Of a stretch of DNA of 64,000 nucleotides, positions 52,089 to 62,007 are shown one piece after another. This DNA is from CALBPI01 sp038531945. Its GTDB lineage: Bacteria; Pseudomonadota; Gammaproteobacteria; Steroidobacterales; Woeseiaceae. The notes under the pieces are model-generated. The model was not told where the DNA came from and did not search any database. It saw only the letters and a list, made by a program, of their open reading frames with translations. Where the stretch lies: positions 434,001-498,000 of the forward strand of contig JBCBBH010000003.1 of the NCBI GenBank assembly GCA_038531945.1, in the 5' to 3' direction. Position 1 is the first letter of the stretch. Each line of letters begins with the position of its first letter. The translations under genes were made by a program, and so were the position numbers.

Positions 52089-54370
52089 CGTGCGGCGGTC
52101 GTCAATGAGGTGCAAGCGGGAGGTTCGAACTGTGCCGGCGTCGCAGGTTCGTCACGATGGATCTTGAGGTACTCCAAAATGGCGTACCGTTCTTTGTCCT
52201 CCAGCAATGGTCCTATGACACCAGGCGGCAGTGGGTGTGCTTCAGGGTCTTTCCGATGCGCGCTCCAGCTTTCTGGGTCTGCAACGAAGGCATGACCGGT
52301 GTTGTAGTTTCCAGCAATGCTGGTGTCGAATACGAAGCCATCGGTGCCGTCCGGTGGCGTCACATAGCCTAAATGCTTCGGATCGTAGTCGCGCCGACCC
52401 AAGATGAAATTCCGGTCGCGCGATTCCGGTGGCAGCAACATTTGATAGATGCTGGGGACCGACCCGTTGTGAAGGAACGGAGGCGTCGCCCACACACCTG
52501 CTAGTGGTCGCGGCTTATAGCCGGCGATCTGCTGCGGTAGGTCCAGCGTACCGAAACCCTCCAAGCACTGCTGTTGTTCGAAGCCGATGTCATTGTCACG
52601 GTAATACTTGTTCTTGATCAGCAGGCCGATGATGTTCAGGCCCTGACCTTCGCTGACGCTGCCAATGTCGATTCCTTGTAAGGCGTCGTCGATTGCTCGT
52701 GGCCCGGACGTCACATCCCAGAAAAGCCAACCCATGTGGCATTCTTTATTGCATTGGCGGCTGTCGGTTGGCGGCGGACTATTCGGTGCTGGATCGATTA
52801 CTATGCCCACCGAGCGCTCAACTTGAGCGGCGATTTCTCGAAATAAAGCCCGATCAATTTTTGGCGCAATTGAGTCTTCCGGTAAGCGCGCCTCCAAAGC
52901 CGCCCAAGTATCCGATCGATCCGACATCTCAATCAGCGACCGCAGTCGGTAACGCACATCTCGGAGCAGTCGCCGGGTTTGGATTGGCTGCAAAAGCTCG
53001 CGTACTTCCTCGTTCGTAATGCCTGTCGCGGTCAGATCATAGCGGCGTTCAACAAATCCCGAAGCGGCGCTTGGGTCTGTGCCGATGTGTTCGACGGGAA
53101 TCACCTCTATTTTCCACTCGAGTCCTGCCCATTGTTTCCCGGGTGCTTCGGCCGCTTGGCGTAGCCGATCGGCAGGGTGGGGGCCGTGACAACCTTGGCA
53201 ATGGGTTTCAAAGAGTTGACGTCCCTCGGCAGCGAGCGCTTGGTCAACTTGACCGAAAATCTCCGCAGGCCATTCGGGTGGTTGCAGGCGTTGCAACGTA
53301 TGCTCGATTTCAACCAGCTCCGGAATTCTGACGGAGCTCGCATACCGTTGCTCAGCCGGAATCGGCGCACCATACTCGTCGATCAGGTCGACCACGGCGC
53401 CGACACCCATGGCCTCACCGATGTTGCGTGCGAGCGGTTGTGCGACCGAACCGTTGTATTGAACCCAGTCGAACTTCCAGATGTTCCACACATAGGGATA
53501 GCTCACCGGCGCCGCACCGACGTGATAATTCGAAGGTACGAGGTGATCGCCAAAAACCGTGTTGGCGATACGCCCCAGGGCGTCTGTCCGGCCGAACCCT
53601 TCCTGCGTTGGATACAGATGACGAAACGGGTTGTCCTGTCCGATCTCGGCGAGCGCTTTCAGCGTTGCTCCAAGCTCCGCGTGTAACGTCGATTTGCTAT
53701 CGGGGTAGCGTTCGCCCAAGACTTTGCGAGCGAACCGATCGAACTTCAATGGATTGGCGTACGTCGCGGTCAGCGACGCGAGCAGGGTAGTGCCAAAGCT
53801 GCCTCGCGAGACATCGGTGAAGGCGTGCATCGCTTGCCCGCCGTCAATACGAATCGCATATCGCTTCCCATGGTTCGCGTAGTGAAGTTGACCCGTGTGA
53901 CAAGCCGCGCACGTAATGTCGAGCACATAGTCCTCAACAACCGGATTGAAATGCCGGGCGAACCCAACCGGCAGTTGGTCTGGATTCGCTGCAGTGGGTT
54001 CTGGATCTACGATGAAGCGATAGGCCCTAAGATGTTCGGGGTCGGCAAAGCGATCCGTACCGATGGGTTGCTCCAAGTGGACGAACCAGTCGTAGCGCAA
54101 TGGATGGCGTGCATTGCCCTGCGGAATCGATGCACCCTGACCGGTGTAGTAGTAGGTTTGGCGTGCTTTGTCGCCGCTGCGCGTACCCCATCCTTGATCC
54201 AGGTAGACATACTCGTCAACTTGCTCGGTCGCGGGGATCGTGTGATTCGGATACGCGACAAAAATCACGAATCCAATAGTCAGCAGCACTCCGGCACTGA
54301 TAATCAGACCTGCTGAAATCTTCAACAGCCTTCGCAGCGTCGAACGTCGGGCCGTAGGCTTGGTGTTCAT
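52085..54370 (-). CDS. Membrane-anchored di-haem cytochrome, RoxA-like, with extra CX3CH
   Basis: The 761-residue protein has an N-terminal anchor (LLKISAGLIISAGVLLTIGF) and two c-type haem sites, CAACH (154-158) and CQGCH (391-395). A third sequence, CNKECH (540-545), has the rare CX3CH spacing. The C-terminal third contains GYKPRPLAGVWATPPFLHNG, a motif of the di-haem peroxidase/MauG superfamily. The overall layout resembles RoxA/RoxB rubber oxygenases, but I cannot prove that from sequence. GGAG stands nine bases before the ATG. The gene lies between a related cytochrome and the patatin. Confidence 0.85.
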   Translation of the reverse strand: MNTKPTARRSTLRRLLKISAGLIISAGVLLTIGFVIFVAYPNHTIPATEQVDEYVYLDQGWGTRSGDKARQTYYYTGQGASIPQGNARHPLRYDWFVHLEQPIGTDRFADPEHLRAYRFIVDPEPTAANPDQLPVGFARHFNPVVEDYVLDITCAACHTGQLHYANHGKRYAIRIDGGQAMHAFTDVSRGSFGTTLLASLTATYANPLKFDRFARKVLGERYPDSKSTLHAELGATLKALAEIGQDNPFRHLYPTQEGFGRTDALGRIANTVFGDHLVPSNYHVGAAPVSYPYVWNIWKFDWVQYNGSVAQPLARNIGEAMGVGAVVDLIDEYGAPIPAEQRYASSVRIPELVEIEHTLQRLQPPEWPAEIFGQVDQALAAEGRQLFETHCQGCHGPHPADRLRQAAEAPGKQWAGLEWKIEVIPVEHIGTDPSAASGFVERRYDLTATGITNEEVRELLQPIQTRRLLRDVRYRLRSLIEMSDRSDTWAALEARLPEDSIAPKIDRALFREIAAQVERSVGIVIDPAPNSPPPTDSRQCNKECHMGWLFWDVTSGPRAIDDALQGIDIGSVSEGQGLNIIGLLIKNKYYRDNDIGFEQQQCLEGFGTLDLPQQIAGYKPRPLAGVWATPPFLHNGSVPSIYQMLLPPESRDRNFILGRRDYDPKHLGYVTPPDGTDGFVFDTSIAGNYNTGHAFVADPESWSAHRKDPEAHPLPPGVIGPLLEDKERYAILEYLKIHRDEPATPAQFEPPACTSLTTAAR

Positions 54371-54416
54371 GTGCTAATGCTCCAATGATGAGCGCTGGAT
54401 CGGTCGGCTCGGCGTC

Positions 54417-56090
54417 TCATAGCGTTTTTAAAAACTCGAGCAAATCGAGACGTTGTTCTTTGGATAAGGCAGTTCCATATGTATGGCCGCCATTGCCGTT
54501 ACCGACGAGATTCGTGTTGAACATGAACCCGTCTTCGTGTGGATCGTTCTCAAGGCCAACCCGCTCGGTGTCCAGTTGTCGACTGCCGACGTAGAAACGT
54601 GCCGGCCTTTCTTCAGGGGGCAGGAGTAAGTCGTAGATCGTGGGGACGGACCCGTTGTGCAGGTAGGGAGCAGACGACCAAATCCCGTCGAGCGGGCGCG
54701 CCTTGTAGTGGTCCGGGTGGTCATCGATGTTTGCTTTGAACACCGAGTGATAATCTGAAATTGCCGCCTCGGTGGCGTCGATCGGGTGTTTGAGTATTGC
54801 ACCCATAGCGGCATGCACCACAAGGTTGATCGTTGCCGTAGTCTCACCCATGCGTTCGCCAGCGAGTACTGCAACCTTTTCGCCGTTTAGGAACCCGCTC
54901 GAGGATCGTGCATTGACGAAATTCTCTGCCGCGCGCGGATCTGTGCCGATATCGGCGACAGTGACGAGTGTGGTTTCGAGTTGTCGCTTCGGATCATCTC
55001 GCTCGGCAAGCTGATGACATTCTTGGCAGTGTGCTCCGTAGAGCACCTGCCCGCGGGCAATTCGGTCCTCGGACAATGCACCCAGCACCTCCTCGGGCCA
55101 CTGAGGTGATTTCAGCTCATAAAGCCAATTTTGGATTCGCGCCAAGTTGTCGATGTCGATCGAGGACTCGTATCTGTGGTCACTGGGCCTCACAGTAATC
55201 TGCCCGTAGACCGCCAGCGCGGTCGTCACATTCTGAACCAGCGGGCCTGGGTTTGCATTCGGTGCTGACCCGTTCCACTGCACGACGTCGAGATGCGGTG
55301 CGCTCCACAAAACCGGGTAGCTGACCGGAGCATCAGGCGCTCGTCGGTTGCCGGGCTCATGAATAAATTCAACCGCAGCAGCGTTGAAAATCTGGCCGAA
55401 AGCATCTAGCCGTCCGTGGCCATAGTCGATGTCGGTCGCGTTCATTCGACGCCGTGCGGCCAGTTCTTCGGTGCGCTGTACTAGTGCGTCACGAAGGTCG
55501 CCGATAGCTGTGATATCCGTCGCCCGGTCCTTCAATACGCGTCGCGCGAATCGATCGAATTTCTGGGTGTCCGCAAGTGTTGCTGACATCGCATCGACGA
55601 CGCTTCGCTCAAAGCGATCAAAATCCAACAGGCTTTGGCCGCCGTCGATTCGCATCTTGGTGTCACCGAAGTGCACTTCTCCGGTATGGCACGCAGCACA
55701 AGTGAGACCGACCCACACTTGGCCGTCGTCATCCTGATCGCGACTGAATCCGACTGGCAAGCCATCCGGGTTGTGCGGCGTGGGTGCTTGGGTCAAGAAT
55801 CCGAGTTGGGCGAGATGGGTGTCCGCCCGCAGGTGTTGAGTCCTGGCAGGTAGCTCAAGACTTAAGAACCAGGAGTAGGGCATCAAGCGCGAACCGAACG
55901 AGACAAACCAGGCTTGGTCTTGTACCTCGCGACTCCAGCCTTGTTCCAAGTTGATCACGGTCGGCGCACCTTCGACAGCGGCACCGTCGGAGATCAGCTC
56001 GGCAGTGTCGTGCCTACAGCCCGACGCGAACATCAGCACAGAGGATAACGACACCATCGCCGCGCGAGTTATTTGGCGTTGCACTTCCAT
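54417..56090 (-). CDS. Di-haem cytochrome lipoprotein, RoxA-like
   Basis: The 557-residue product has a lipobox (FASGC, Cys25) and two c-type haem sites, CAACH (131-135) and CQECH (355-359). It shares with the next cytochrome the blocks INLEQGWSREVQDQAWFVSF-like start, LPVGFSRD, YPVLWSAPHLDVVQWNGS and YKARPLDGIWSSAPYLHNGS, so the two are paralogues. It is the first gene of the leftward operon. AGGAGG is only two bases before the ATG, so the GTG two codons in (56084), eight bases away, is a possible true start. Confidence 0.85.
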   Translation of the reverse strand: MEVQRQITRAAMVSLSSVLMFASGCRHDTAELISDGAAVEGAPTVINLEQGWSREVQDQAWFVSFGSRLMPYSWFLSLELPARTQHLRADTHLAQLGFLTQAPTPHNPDGLPVGFSRDQDDDGQVWVGLTCAACHTGEVHFGDTKMRIDGGQSLLDFDRFERSVVDAMSATLADTQKFDRFARRVLKDRATDITAIGDLRDALVQRTEELAARRRMNATDIDYGHGRLDAFGQIFNAAAVEFIHEPGNRRAPDAPVSYPVLWSAPHLDVVQWNGSAPNANPGPLVQNVTTALAVYGQITVRPSDHRYESSIDIDNLARIQNWLYELKSPQWPEEVLGALSEDRIARGQVLYGAHCQECHQLAERDDPKRQLETTLVTVADIGTDPRAAENFVNARSSSGFLNGEKVAVLAGERMGETTATINLVVHAAMGAILKHPIDATEAAISDYHSVFKANIDDHPDHYKARPLDGIWSSAPYLHNGSVPTIYDLLLPPEERPARFYVGSRQLDTERVGLENDPHEDGFMFNTNLVGNGNGGHTYGTALSKEQRLDLLEFLKTL

Positions 56091-56296
56091 GGCCTCCTGG
56101 TCTTGTGTCGAGTGTTTAACGCAATTTCTGCAGACCTGATTCGCTTGATAGATCTGTGCGTCAAGACACCTCGACTTCTAGTGTGGCAACGAAGGTCGTC
56201 GGATTCTGTGCGTAGTTCACAGTTCTTTTATGTTCAATTTGACTTGTATATGGCTGATCAGGAGACTCGACGTAACCGTAGTAACAGGCAATTGCC

Positions 56297-58024
56297 GTGG
56301 CACCGAAGCGTTGGAAACAAGCGTTGAAGTTCCTGGTTCAGGTGGTCGCCCTGTGTCTACCTGCCGTCCATGCTTCCTCCGAAACGGTGGAGATCAGCAC
56401 ACTCACTGATGGTGTCGATCTCACTGACACCATCGCGTTGTTCGAGGACGTTGACGGTGTCCTGACCATTAACGAGATCGTCGAGCTCGACCGGGCCGGA
56501 GTTTTCTCGCCGGTCGGTGACGGATCGCCCAACTTTGGGTTCACGCGTTCCGCCTGGTGGGTTCGAGTTTCTGTAAGTAATTCGTCAGATGCCTCGGCAA
56601 AGGCCTTGCTGCGGCAAGATTACCCACTGATCGATCGTCTGGACTTGTGGCAGCAGTCCGAAAGCGGCGAGTGGTTGCAAGTATCAACCGGCGACCAAAC
56701 GGTGTTCTCAAGCCGCGACATACAGCACCGGGATTTTGTGTTCCGAGTGGAAGTGCCGGCGCGAAATAGTCGGCAGGTGTACCTGCGCTTTAGCTCAAGC
56801 GGACCGATCAATATCGGGTTGTCGATTTCCGATGAAGCGACCCTGATTAGCCGAATTGGGCGTGAGCAATTGGGATATGGCATCTACTTCGGTGGATTCC
56901 TGGTACTTCTGTTCTACAACCTGTTTATTTTCATCGCGGTTCGTGACCGCGCGTTTTTTCACTATTTGTTGTATCTCGCGTCTTACGGAACCTATTTCGC
57001 CGTCCACAACGGATTGACATTCCAGTACTTCTGGCCAGACAGTCCGGCTTGGGGCAACAAGAGCCTGGTGGTTCTGCTGGCGCTGACCTTGGTGTGGGGC
57101 TTACGCTTCTCGCGCAGTATCCTCAACAGTGACCGCACCTGCCCACGGCTCGATAAGCTCGCCGCTACGCATCAATGGTTGTCCGTGGCGGGTTTGGTTG
57201 GTGCCATCGTGCTGCCGTATTCGCAGATCATTTTGCCGCTGGCGATCCTTTCCGCGCTGGCACCACCGATCCTCATTTGGATGGGTGCGGTGAGCTTTTT
57301 CGCCGGTCACCCCGCTGCTCGGTACTTTTTGGTCGCGTGGTCGATGTTGCTCGTTGGCGTGTCAGCGTACATGCTCAAGACGTTCGGTTTACTTCCGCAT
57401 AACTTCATCACGCATAACGGATTTCAAATTGGCTCGCTGATAGAGATGGTGCTTCTGTCACTGGCGCTCGCGAGCCGAGTCAGCGAACTTCAACGCCATA
57501 GTTTCACCGATGGACTTACCGGTATCTTCAACCGCCGCAGTTTCGACGAGCATCTACGTGATGCCTTCGCTCATAGCGTGCGCTACCGACAGCCGTTGTC
57601 GTTGATGTTGATCGATGTCGATCACTTCAAAGCTTACAACGATACTCATGGTCACCAGTTCGGTGATGACGCGCTGCGTGCCATCGCGCAACATCTGCAA
57701 AAAACGCTTCGCCGTTCTGATCGACTCTGTCGCTACGGTGGTGAGGAGTTTGTTGTGTTGATGCCGGGGACGACAGAGGATGAGGCGCGCATACTCGGGG
57801 AGCGACAACGCGAGCAGATAGCGGCGCTCGAACTGGCGCAGGGGTCGCTGACGATCAGTGTCGGTGTTGCTACTTTGGCGGATGCATCATTCTCTACCGA
57901 AGCGGAGTTCTTGGGTGCCGCAGATGAAGCGTTGTATGCCGCCAAACGTACCGGCCGTGACCGAGTCCTGAGCCATACCGATCGACATGTCGTCGACTCG
58001 GCCAATCTTGCGACGGGGACTTAG
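56297..58024 (+). CDS. 7TMR-DISM diguanylate cyclase (GGEEF)
   Basis: The 575-residue protein has a signal peptide, a periplasmic 7TMR-DISMED2 beta domain (about 40-180, with STRSAWWVRVSVSN-like segment), seven transmembrane helices (about 190-385, starting GYGIYFGGFLVLLFYNLFIF) and a C-terminal GGDEF domain. Active site is RYGGEEF. The inhibitory I-site RxxD is intact four residues before the conserved Arg (RRSDRLCR). It should make c-di-GMP in response to an extracellular, perhaps carbohydrate, ligand. Start is GTG. It stands alone, divergent from the cytochrome operon. Confidence 0.93.
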   Translation: MAPKRWKQALKFLVQVVALCLPAVHASSETVEISTLTDGVDLTDTIALFEDVDGVLTINEIVELDRAGVFSPVGDGSPNFGFTRSAWWVRVSVSNSSDASAKALLRQDYPLIDRLDLWQQSESGEWLQVSTGDQTVFSSRDIQHRDFVFRVEVPARNSRQVYLRFSSSGPINIGLSISDEATLISRIGREQLGYGIYFGGFLVLLFYNLFIFIAVRDRAFFHYLLYLASYGTYFAVHNGLTFQYFWPDSPAWGNKSLVVLLALTLVWGLRFSRSILNSDRTCPRLDKLAATHQWLSVAGLVGAIVLPYSQIILPLAILSALAPPILIWMGAVSFFAGHPAARYFLVAWSMLLVGVSAYMLKTFGLLPHNFITHNGFQIGSLIEMVLLSLALASRVSELQRHSFTDGLTGIFNRRSFDEHLRDAFAHSVRYRQPLSLMLIDVDHFKAYNDTHGHQFGDDALRAIAQHLQKTLRRSDRLCRYGGEEFVVLMPGTTEDEARILGERQREQIAALELAQGSLTISVGVATLADASFSTEAEFLGAADEALYAAKRTGRDRVLSHTDRHVVDSANLATGT

Positions 58025-58093
58025 GCCTCGCAGCGCGACTTCCGACGCAGCCGATAGTACTCTGCTACCGTAACGGTCCTATCGGAGCATTTA

Positions 58094-59575
58094 TTGAACC
58101 CGCGTCTCCTACCACTGCTCGCGCTGTTCGCCGTGGGCGTAGCGCTGGTGTGGTTGAGCCCGTCCGACAATTTCGGCGCGTGGTCGCTGGCGCCTGCCCT
58201 GATCACCATTGTCGTGTGCTTTCTCACTCGGAATGTGCTCCTCGCGCTATTTTTTGGCGTGGTCAGCGGTGGGCTGATCGCTGGTGAATACAATCTCGTC
58301 AGGGCCTATCTCGTTCCAAGTCTCGGAACCGAAAGCTACGCGCAGATCCTGCTCGTCTACCTCTGGGCGTTAGGCGGGTTGCTGGGTTTGTGGAGTGTCA
58401 ATGGCGGTGCTCAGTACTTTGCTCAACGCGTTGGTGATATCGCGATTCGGTCGCGGATCAGTGCAAAGGTCTTCGCGTGGTTTCTCGGTATCCTGTTTCA
58501 TCAGGGGGGCACGATCAGCACCGTGTTGGCGGGCACGACGGTGCGCCCGGTCTCTGATAAACACAAAGTGTCCCACGAGGAGTTGGCCTACATCGTCGAC
58601 TCGACCGCTTCGCCTGTTGCGACCATCATCCCGCTCAATGTTTGGCCGATCTATGTTGCCGGTTTAATCCTGATAGAGCCCATGCGCGCGTGGGTGCCCG
58701 ATGAGGCGTCGGCGATCCAGCTGTTCTACTCAGCGATTCCGTTTAATTTTTATGCAATTTTCGCAGTCGCGATGACACTGTTGCTCGCGGTCGATCGGTT
58801 GCCGCTTTTTGGCACGCCAATGGCGAAAGCGATTGCACGAGTTGCCAACACCGGTGAGCTCGATGATCCCGACGATTCGCCTCTGTTGGATTCCGAGCTG
58901 TCCGACTCGGAACCGGTATCGGGCTACGACGCCAGTCTGATAGATTTTTTCGCACCCATTGGGACGTTGATGGCGTTCTGTATCGTTCCGCTGGCGCAAG
59001 GTGGGTCGCCAATGGTCTTCGAGGGGTTCGCGGCGGCGGTGGTCGTGGCGGTGCTTGTCAGCGTAGCGCGTGGTCTCGAAATCGGGGTCGCGATTGATGG
59101 TTTCGTTTCGGGTGTGAAGAGCATGACCGTTGGCGCTCTGGTGATCGCGTTGGCGGTCACGCTCGCGACCGTATCGAGTTCGCTGGGCACCGCCGAGTAC
59201 GTTGTGTCGCAAACTGCTGGCTTGTTTACGGCTTATCCTGCGGCACTACCCGGCTTGTTGACGGTCGTGTCCATGTTCATCGCTTTTTCGATTGGATCGG
59301 CGTGGGGAACGTATGCAGTGATGTTCCCACTTGCACTGCCAATTGCGTTCACGGTGTCGGCTGACCCTGTTTATGCCGCGGTGTGTTTTGGTGCGCTTCT
59401 GGGCGGCGGAGTGTTTGGCGACAATTGCTCGCCGATTTCGGATACGACGATTTTGACGTCGCTGGCTTGTGGTGCCGACGTCATGGCGCACGTGCGCACG
59501 CAATTGCCACTGGCGATGATTGCGGCGCTACTGTCGGTTATCTGTTCGACTTGTGTTGCGTTCGTCGTTGCCTGA
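58094..59575 (+). CDS. nhaC: Na+/H+ antiporter, NhaC family
   Basis: The 493-residue protein has about twelve hydrophobic helices. The conserved NhaC/ArsB-superfamily patches include FHQGGTISTVLAGTTVRPVS, STASPVATIIPLNVWPIYVA, FSIGSAWGTYAVMFPLALP and GGGVFGDNCSPISDTTILTS. It would exchange sodium for protons, consistent with a marine host. Translation starts at TTG with GGAGC seven bases upstream. A polar loop of about 30 acidic residues (ELDDPDDSPLLDSELSDSEP) lies in the middle, larger than usual. Confidence 0.9.
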   Translation: MNPRLLPLLALFAVGVALVWLSPSDNFGAWSLAPALITIVVCFLTRNVLLALFFGVVSGGLIAGEYNLVRAYLVPSLGTESYAQILLVYLWALGGLLGLWSVNGGAQYFAQRVGDIAIRSRISAKVFAWFLGILFHQGGTISTVLAGTTVRPVSDKHKVSHEELAYIVDSTASPVATIIPLNVWPIYVAGLILIEPMRAWVPDEASAIQLFYSAIPFNFYAIFAVAMTLLLAVDRLPLFGTPMAKAIARVANTGELDDPDDSPLLDSELSDSEPVSGYDASLIDFFAPIGTLMAFCIVPLAQGGSPMVFEGFAAAVVVAVLVSVARGLEIGVAIDGFVSGVKSMTVGALVIALAVTLATVSSSLGTAEYVVSQTAGLFTAYPAALPGLLTVVSMFIAFSIGSAWGTYAVMFPLALPIAFTVSADPVYAAVCFGALLGGGVFGDNCSPISDTTILTSLACGADVMAHVRTQLPLAMIAALLSVICSTCVAFVVA

Positions 59576-59637
59576 CAAGCCCAGGATTGACAGAAGTTTT
59601 CACCCGGCCGCCAATCCCCTGGCGACCAGGTGCGGGT

Positions 59638-61563
59638 TCAGGGTTGTACGTTGCCCTGATCGTCAATTCGAATGATCGCAAACTGCTGGTCTGCTTCGGT
59701 TCCCGTAACGCCGTCGCTATTGACGGCGAGATAAATGAGCCCATCCGAGCCTTGCAGAAGACTCCCAGACCGGAGTCGGAGCGTTTCAGCACTACCATTT
59801 TGTAGTCGGATATCCGCATTGTTGAGGACAGCGCCATTTGTGTCCAAACGAACAAAGCCGAGAAACAGCTCATCCGCATCACCTGCGGCGGTAGTCGCGG
59901 TCGTTTCGCGGGACGTCAGCACCAGCAGTGAACTGTCCTCCGTCTGTTGTACCGGCACAAAGGAGAAACTCTCCTCGGCACTGTCGTTGTCACAATAGGT
60001 CCACTCGAGGTTTTGTCCATCAGCAGAGTAGCGACGGACGAACGAAATGCTGGTCGGGTCACGATCGCCTGGCACGAGAGAGATCGAATCGAATCCGATG
60101 ACATAGAGCTCGCCATTGTTGCCGACAGTGATCCGGCCCAGTTGGCTGAACTCGTCGAAAACCGTCTGGCCCGAGTAGCAAGTGTCCGTACTACCAATTT
60201 CATCACGCATCCAAAGGTCGTTACCCGACGCGTCAATTTTGGCAATGAAGTTACAGGCCGAGCACGCCGCGGATGCTGTCTCGGGCGTGTAAAGCCCGGT
60301 CAGGTATACGTCGCCGTTTGTGTCGGTCGTGATGCCAAATGGGTTGACGACTCTCGAATTCTCAATCCACGGTTCTGCGACGCCGCTGGCAGATGGTCTC
60401 AGCACACGCTGCCACAGACGTTGCCCGTCGGACGCCCTGTGTTTTGCAACGGCAGCGGACAGCGAGAATGCAGTGTCATTTGGGTCCTGGAGCGCTCGGT
60501 GAAGGATGTAGACGTTGCCGTCCGTGTCCATTGTCGCGCCGTAGCCTGTAAGAATCTGACCAGAGTCTTGGAATGTCCCGAAGTCAGGGCTTTGTCGCCA
60601 TAGCACACCACCGGATTCGTCGAGTCGGACTAGATCGCCGGATCCGCCCTCGAGTGCGAGGAACTCTGTTGATCCACCAATACGCAAAACCGAGCGGACA
60701 GATGTCTGTGCAGTGCCATCGCCAAGCTCGGTTGTCCATGCCTCGTTGCCGCGGCGGTCGAGTCGTCTCAAAATGCTGCGTGATTCTGCAGGTGTAGGAC
60801 CGCCGCCGAAGCTCCCGTTACTACCGCCGCCAAATATCAACCCGCCATCCGGCGCTTCAGCTACCGATAGCGTGGAGATGAAGTCGTCCTCGCTTGTGCC
60901 ACTGACACCATTTCCCATCCAGTTGAACACTTCGATCGGGAAAGAGACGGGCGTGGAATCCTGGAATGGATCGGAGGCGGTTAACTCCACACTGTCGACC
61001 CCATCGCCACTGGGGTCGGGTGTGTACGTAAAAGCGCCGGTCGCTGGATCGAAAGCCGTGATAGTCCCCTGCGTGGGCTGGCCTGAAACCGAGACTGTTG
61101 TTGCGTCATTCTCGGTATCGCTAACCGTTGGCGCAAACTGGATCGGATTCAGTTCGTTGGTTTCCAGGGTTGATGCAGGGCCGGCAATTCCTGGTCGAGT
61201 GTTGACCGTGATTGTGACGGTGCCAGCACTCGAATCTGCGGTGCCATCGTTGGCGGTGAATTGGAAGCTGTCCTCGCCCGAGAAACCGCCGGCGGGCGTG
61301 TACTCATAGTCAGCGCCTGTCAGTGACACGGCACCATTGGTGGGTTGGGTCGAAATCGAGAACGTCAGAGCGTCATTATCCGCATCGCTTCCAGTGAGTG
61401 TGCCTGTCAGCGCCTCGCCGGGCTGAGTCACGGCGGTTGCGTCCGAAACGGTGGGCGCCGTGTTCGTTGGCGGAGCTGGCGGCGGTGTTGTGCCCGAGGA
61501 GCCGCCCCCGCCACCACCGCAACCCGCCAGCGCAAAAAGCAATGCTGCAAGCCAAACTCGCAT
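59638..61563 (-). CDS. Lipoprotein with cadherin-like repeats and a beta-propeller
   Basis: The 641-residue lipoprotein has lipobox LAGC followed by a Gly/Ser/Pro linker. Two cadherin/Big-9-like repeats cover about 38-125 and 130-215 (TGSDADNDALTFSISTQPTN, ADYEYTPAGGFSGEDSF). The rest has repeated blades with DTDGNVYILHR, DTNGDVYLTGLY, GNNGELYVIGF and SDGLIYLAVNS, a propeller of the SBBP/NHL type. AAGGGAGA precedes the ATG. It is monocistronic and convergent with nhaC. Probable surface adhesin or binding protein; no catalytic motif seen. Confidence 0.82.
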   Translation of the reverse strand: MRVWLAALLFALAGCGGGGGGSSGTTPPPAPPTNTAPTVSDATAVTQPGEALTGTLTGSDADNDALTFSISTQPTNGAVSLTGADYEYTPAGGFSGEDSFQFTANDGTADSSAGTVTITVNTRPGIAGPASTLETNELNPIQFAPTVSDTENDATTVSVSGQPTQGTITAFDPATGAFTYTPDPSGDGVDSVELTASDPFQDSTPVSFPIEVFNWMGNGVSGTSEDDFISTLSVAEAPDGGLIFGGGSNGSFGGGPTPAESRSILRRLDRRGNEAWTTELGDGTAQTSVRSVLRIGGSTEFLALEGGSGDLVRLDESGGVLWRQSPDFGTFQDSGQILTGYGATMDTDGNVYILHRALQDPNDTAFSLSAAVAKHRASDGQRLWQRVLRPSASGVAEPWIENSRVVNPFGITTDTNGDVYLTGLYTPETASAACSACNFIAKIDASGNDLWMRDEIGSTDTCYSGQTVFDEFSQLGRITVGNNGELYVIGFDSISLVPGDRDPTSISFVRRYSADGQNLEWTYCDNDSAEESFSFVPVQQTEDSSLLVLTSRETTATTAAGDADELFLGFVRLDTNGAVLNNADIRLQNGSAETLRLRSGSLLQGSDGLIYLAVNSDGVTGTEADQQFAIIRIDDQGNVQP

Positions 61564-61923
61564 TGTTGTCTCCCTTTTAACTTATTATTTTTCTGGTCTT
61601 AGTGACCCGTCTATGGAGTGTAACCGCAACCTATTTCCTTTGTTTGACTACAGAGCGGGCCACCGCGGAGTACAACCAAAGTCTAGATTCCAAACCTTTG
61701 CGTAGCTTCGACGTGATACGAAGTGTTTAAGGGCGATCATCAAGTTTCCGCAGAACCTCGAGAACACTGCGCGGACACGACGCCGGGCGGTAGAACCGGT
61801 CTGTAGCGAAACGCATTGATTGAGATCTACAAGCTGCGACCTGGTTTTCTTACGTCTTGCCCCCAGTGTTCTGCACGGTCCTCGACAATCCGATCGGCGC
61901 CTATCGCAGTCAATTTTTCGTTA

Positions 61924-61956
61924 CGTTATAACGGTTTAGCTCGATTGACAGCTGTC
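61924..61956 (+). promoter_or_regulatory. Possible operators of the His-rich lipoprotein gene
   Basis: Perfect 10-base palindromes CGTTATAACG (61924-61933) and GACAGCTGTC (61947-61956) flank and overlap the -35 hexamer. The first contains GTTATAAC, reminiscent of, but not equal to, gammaproteobacterial Zur sites, in which GTTATA and TATAAC are separated by one base. Confidence 0.35.
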
Positions 61957-61973
61957 GATTGGACGCCTATGTT
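61945..61973 (+). promoter_or_regulatory. Sigma70-type promoter of the His-rich lipoprotein
   Basis: TTGACA (61945-61950), 17-base spacer, TATGTT (61968-61973). The start would fall near 61980, leaving a leader of about 28 bases before the ATG. Confidence 0.7.
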
Positions 61974-62007
61974 GGTCGCGTATTTGATCAACGATTGAGA
62001 AAAAACG

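Larger units (their letters stand above)
61564..62007. other. Spacer between two divergent lipoprotein genes
   Basis: About 440 bases with no gene. The right end holds a strong promoter (61945-61973) and two palindromes, CGTTATAACG (61924-61933) and GACAGCTGTC (61947-61956), described separately. Nothing else was recognised. Confidence 0.5.

Noticed and set aside
61924..61933. Confident Zur box
   Set aside because: CGTTATAACG lacks the central spacer base and outer arms of known gammaproteobacterial Zur sites, so it is listed only as a possible operator.
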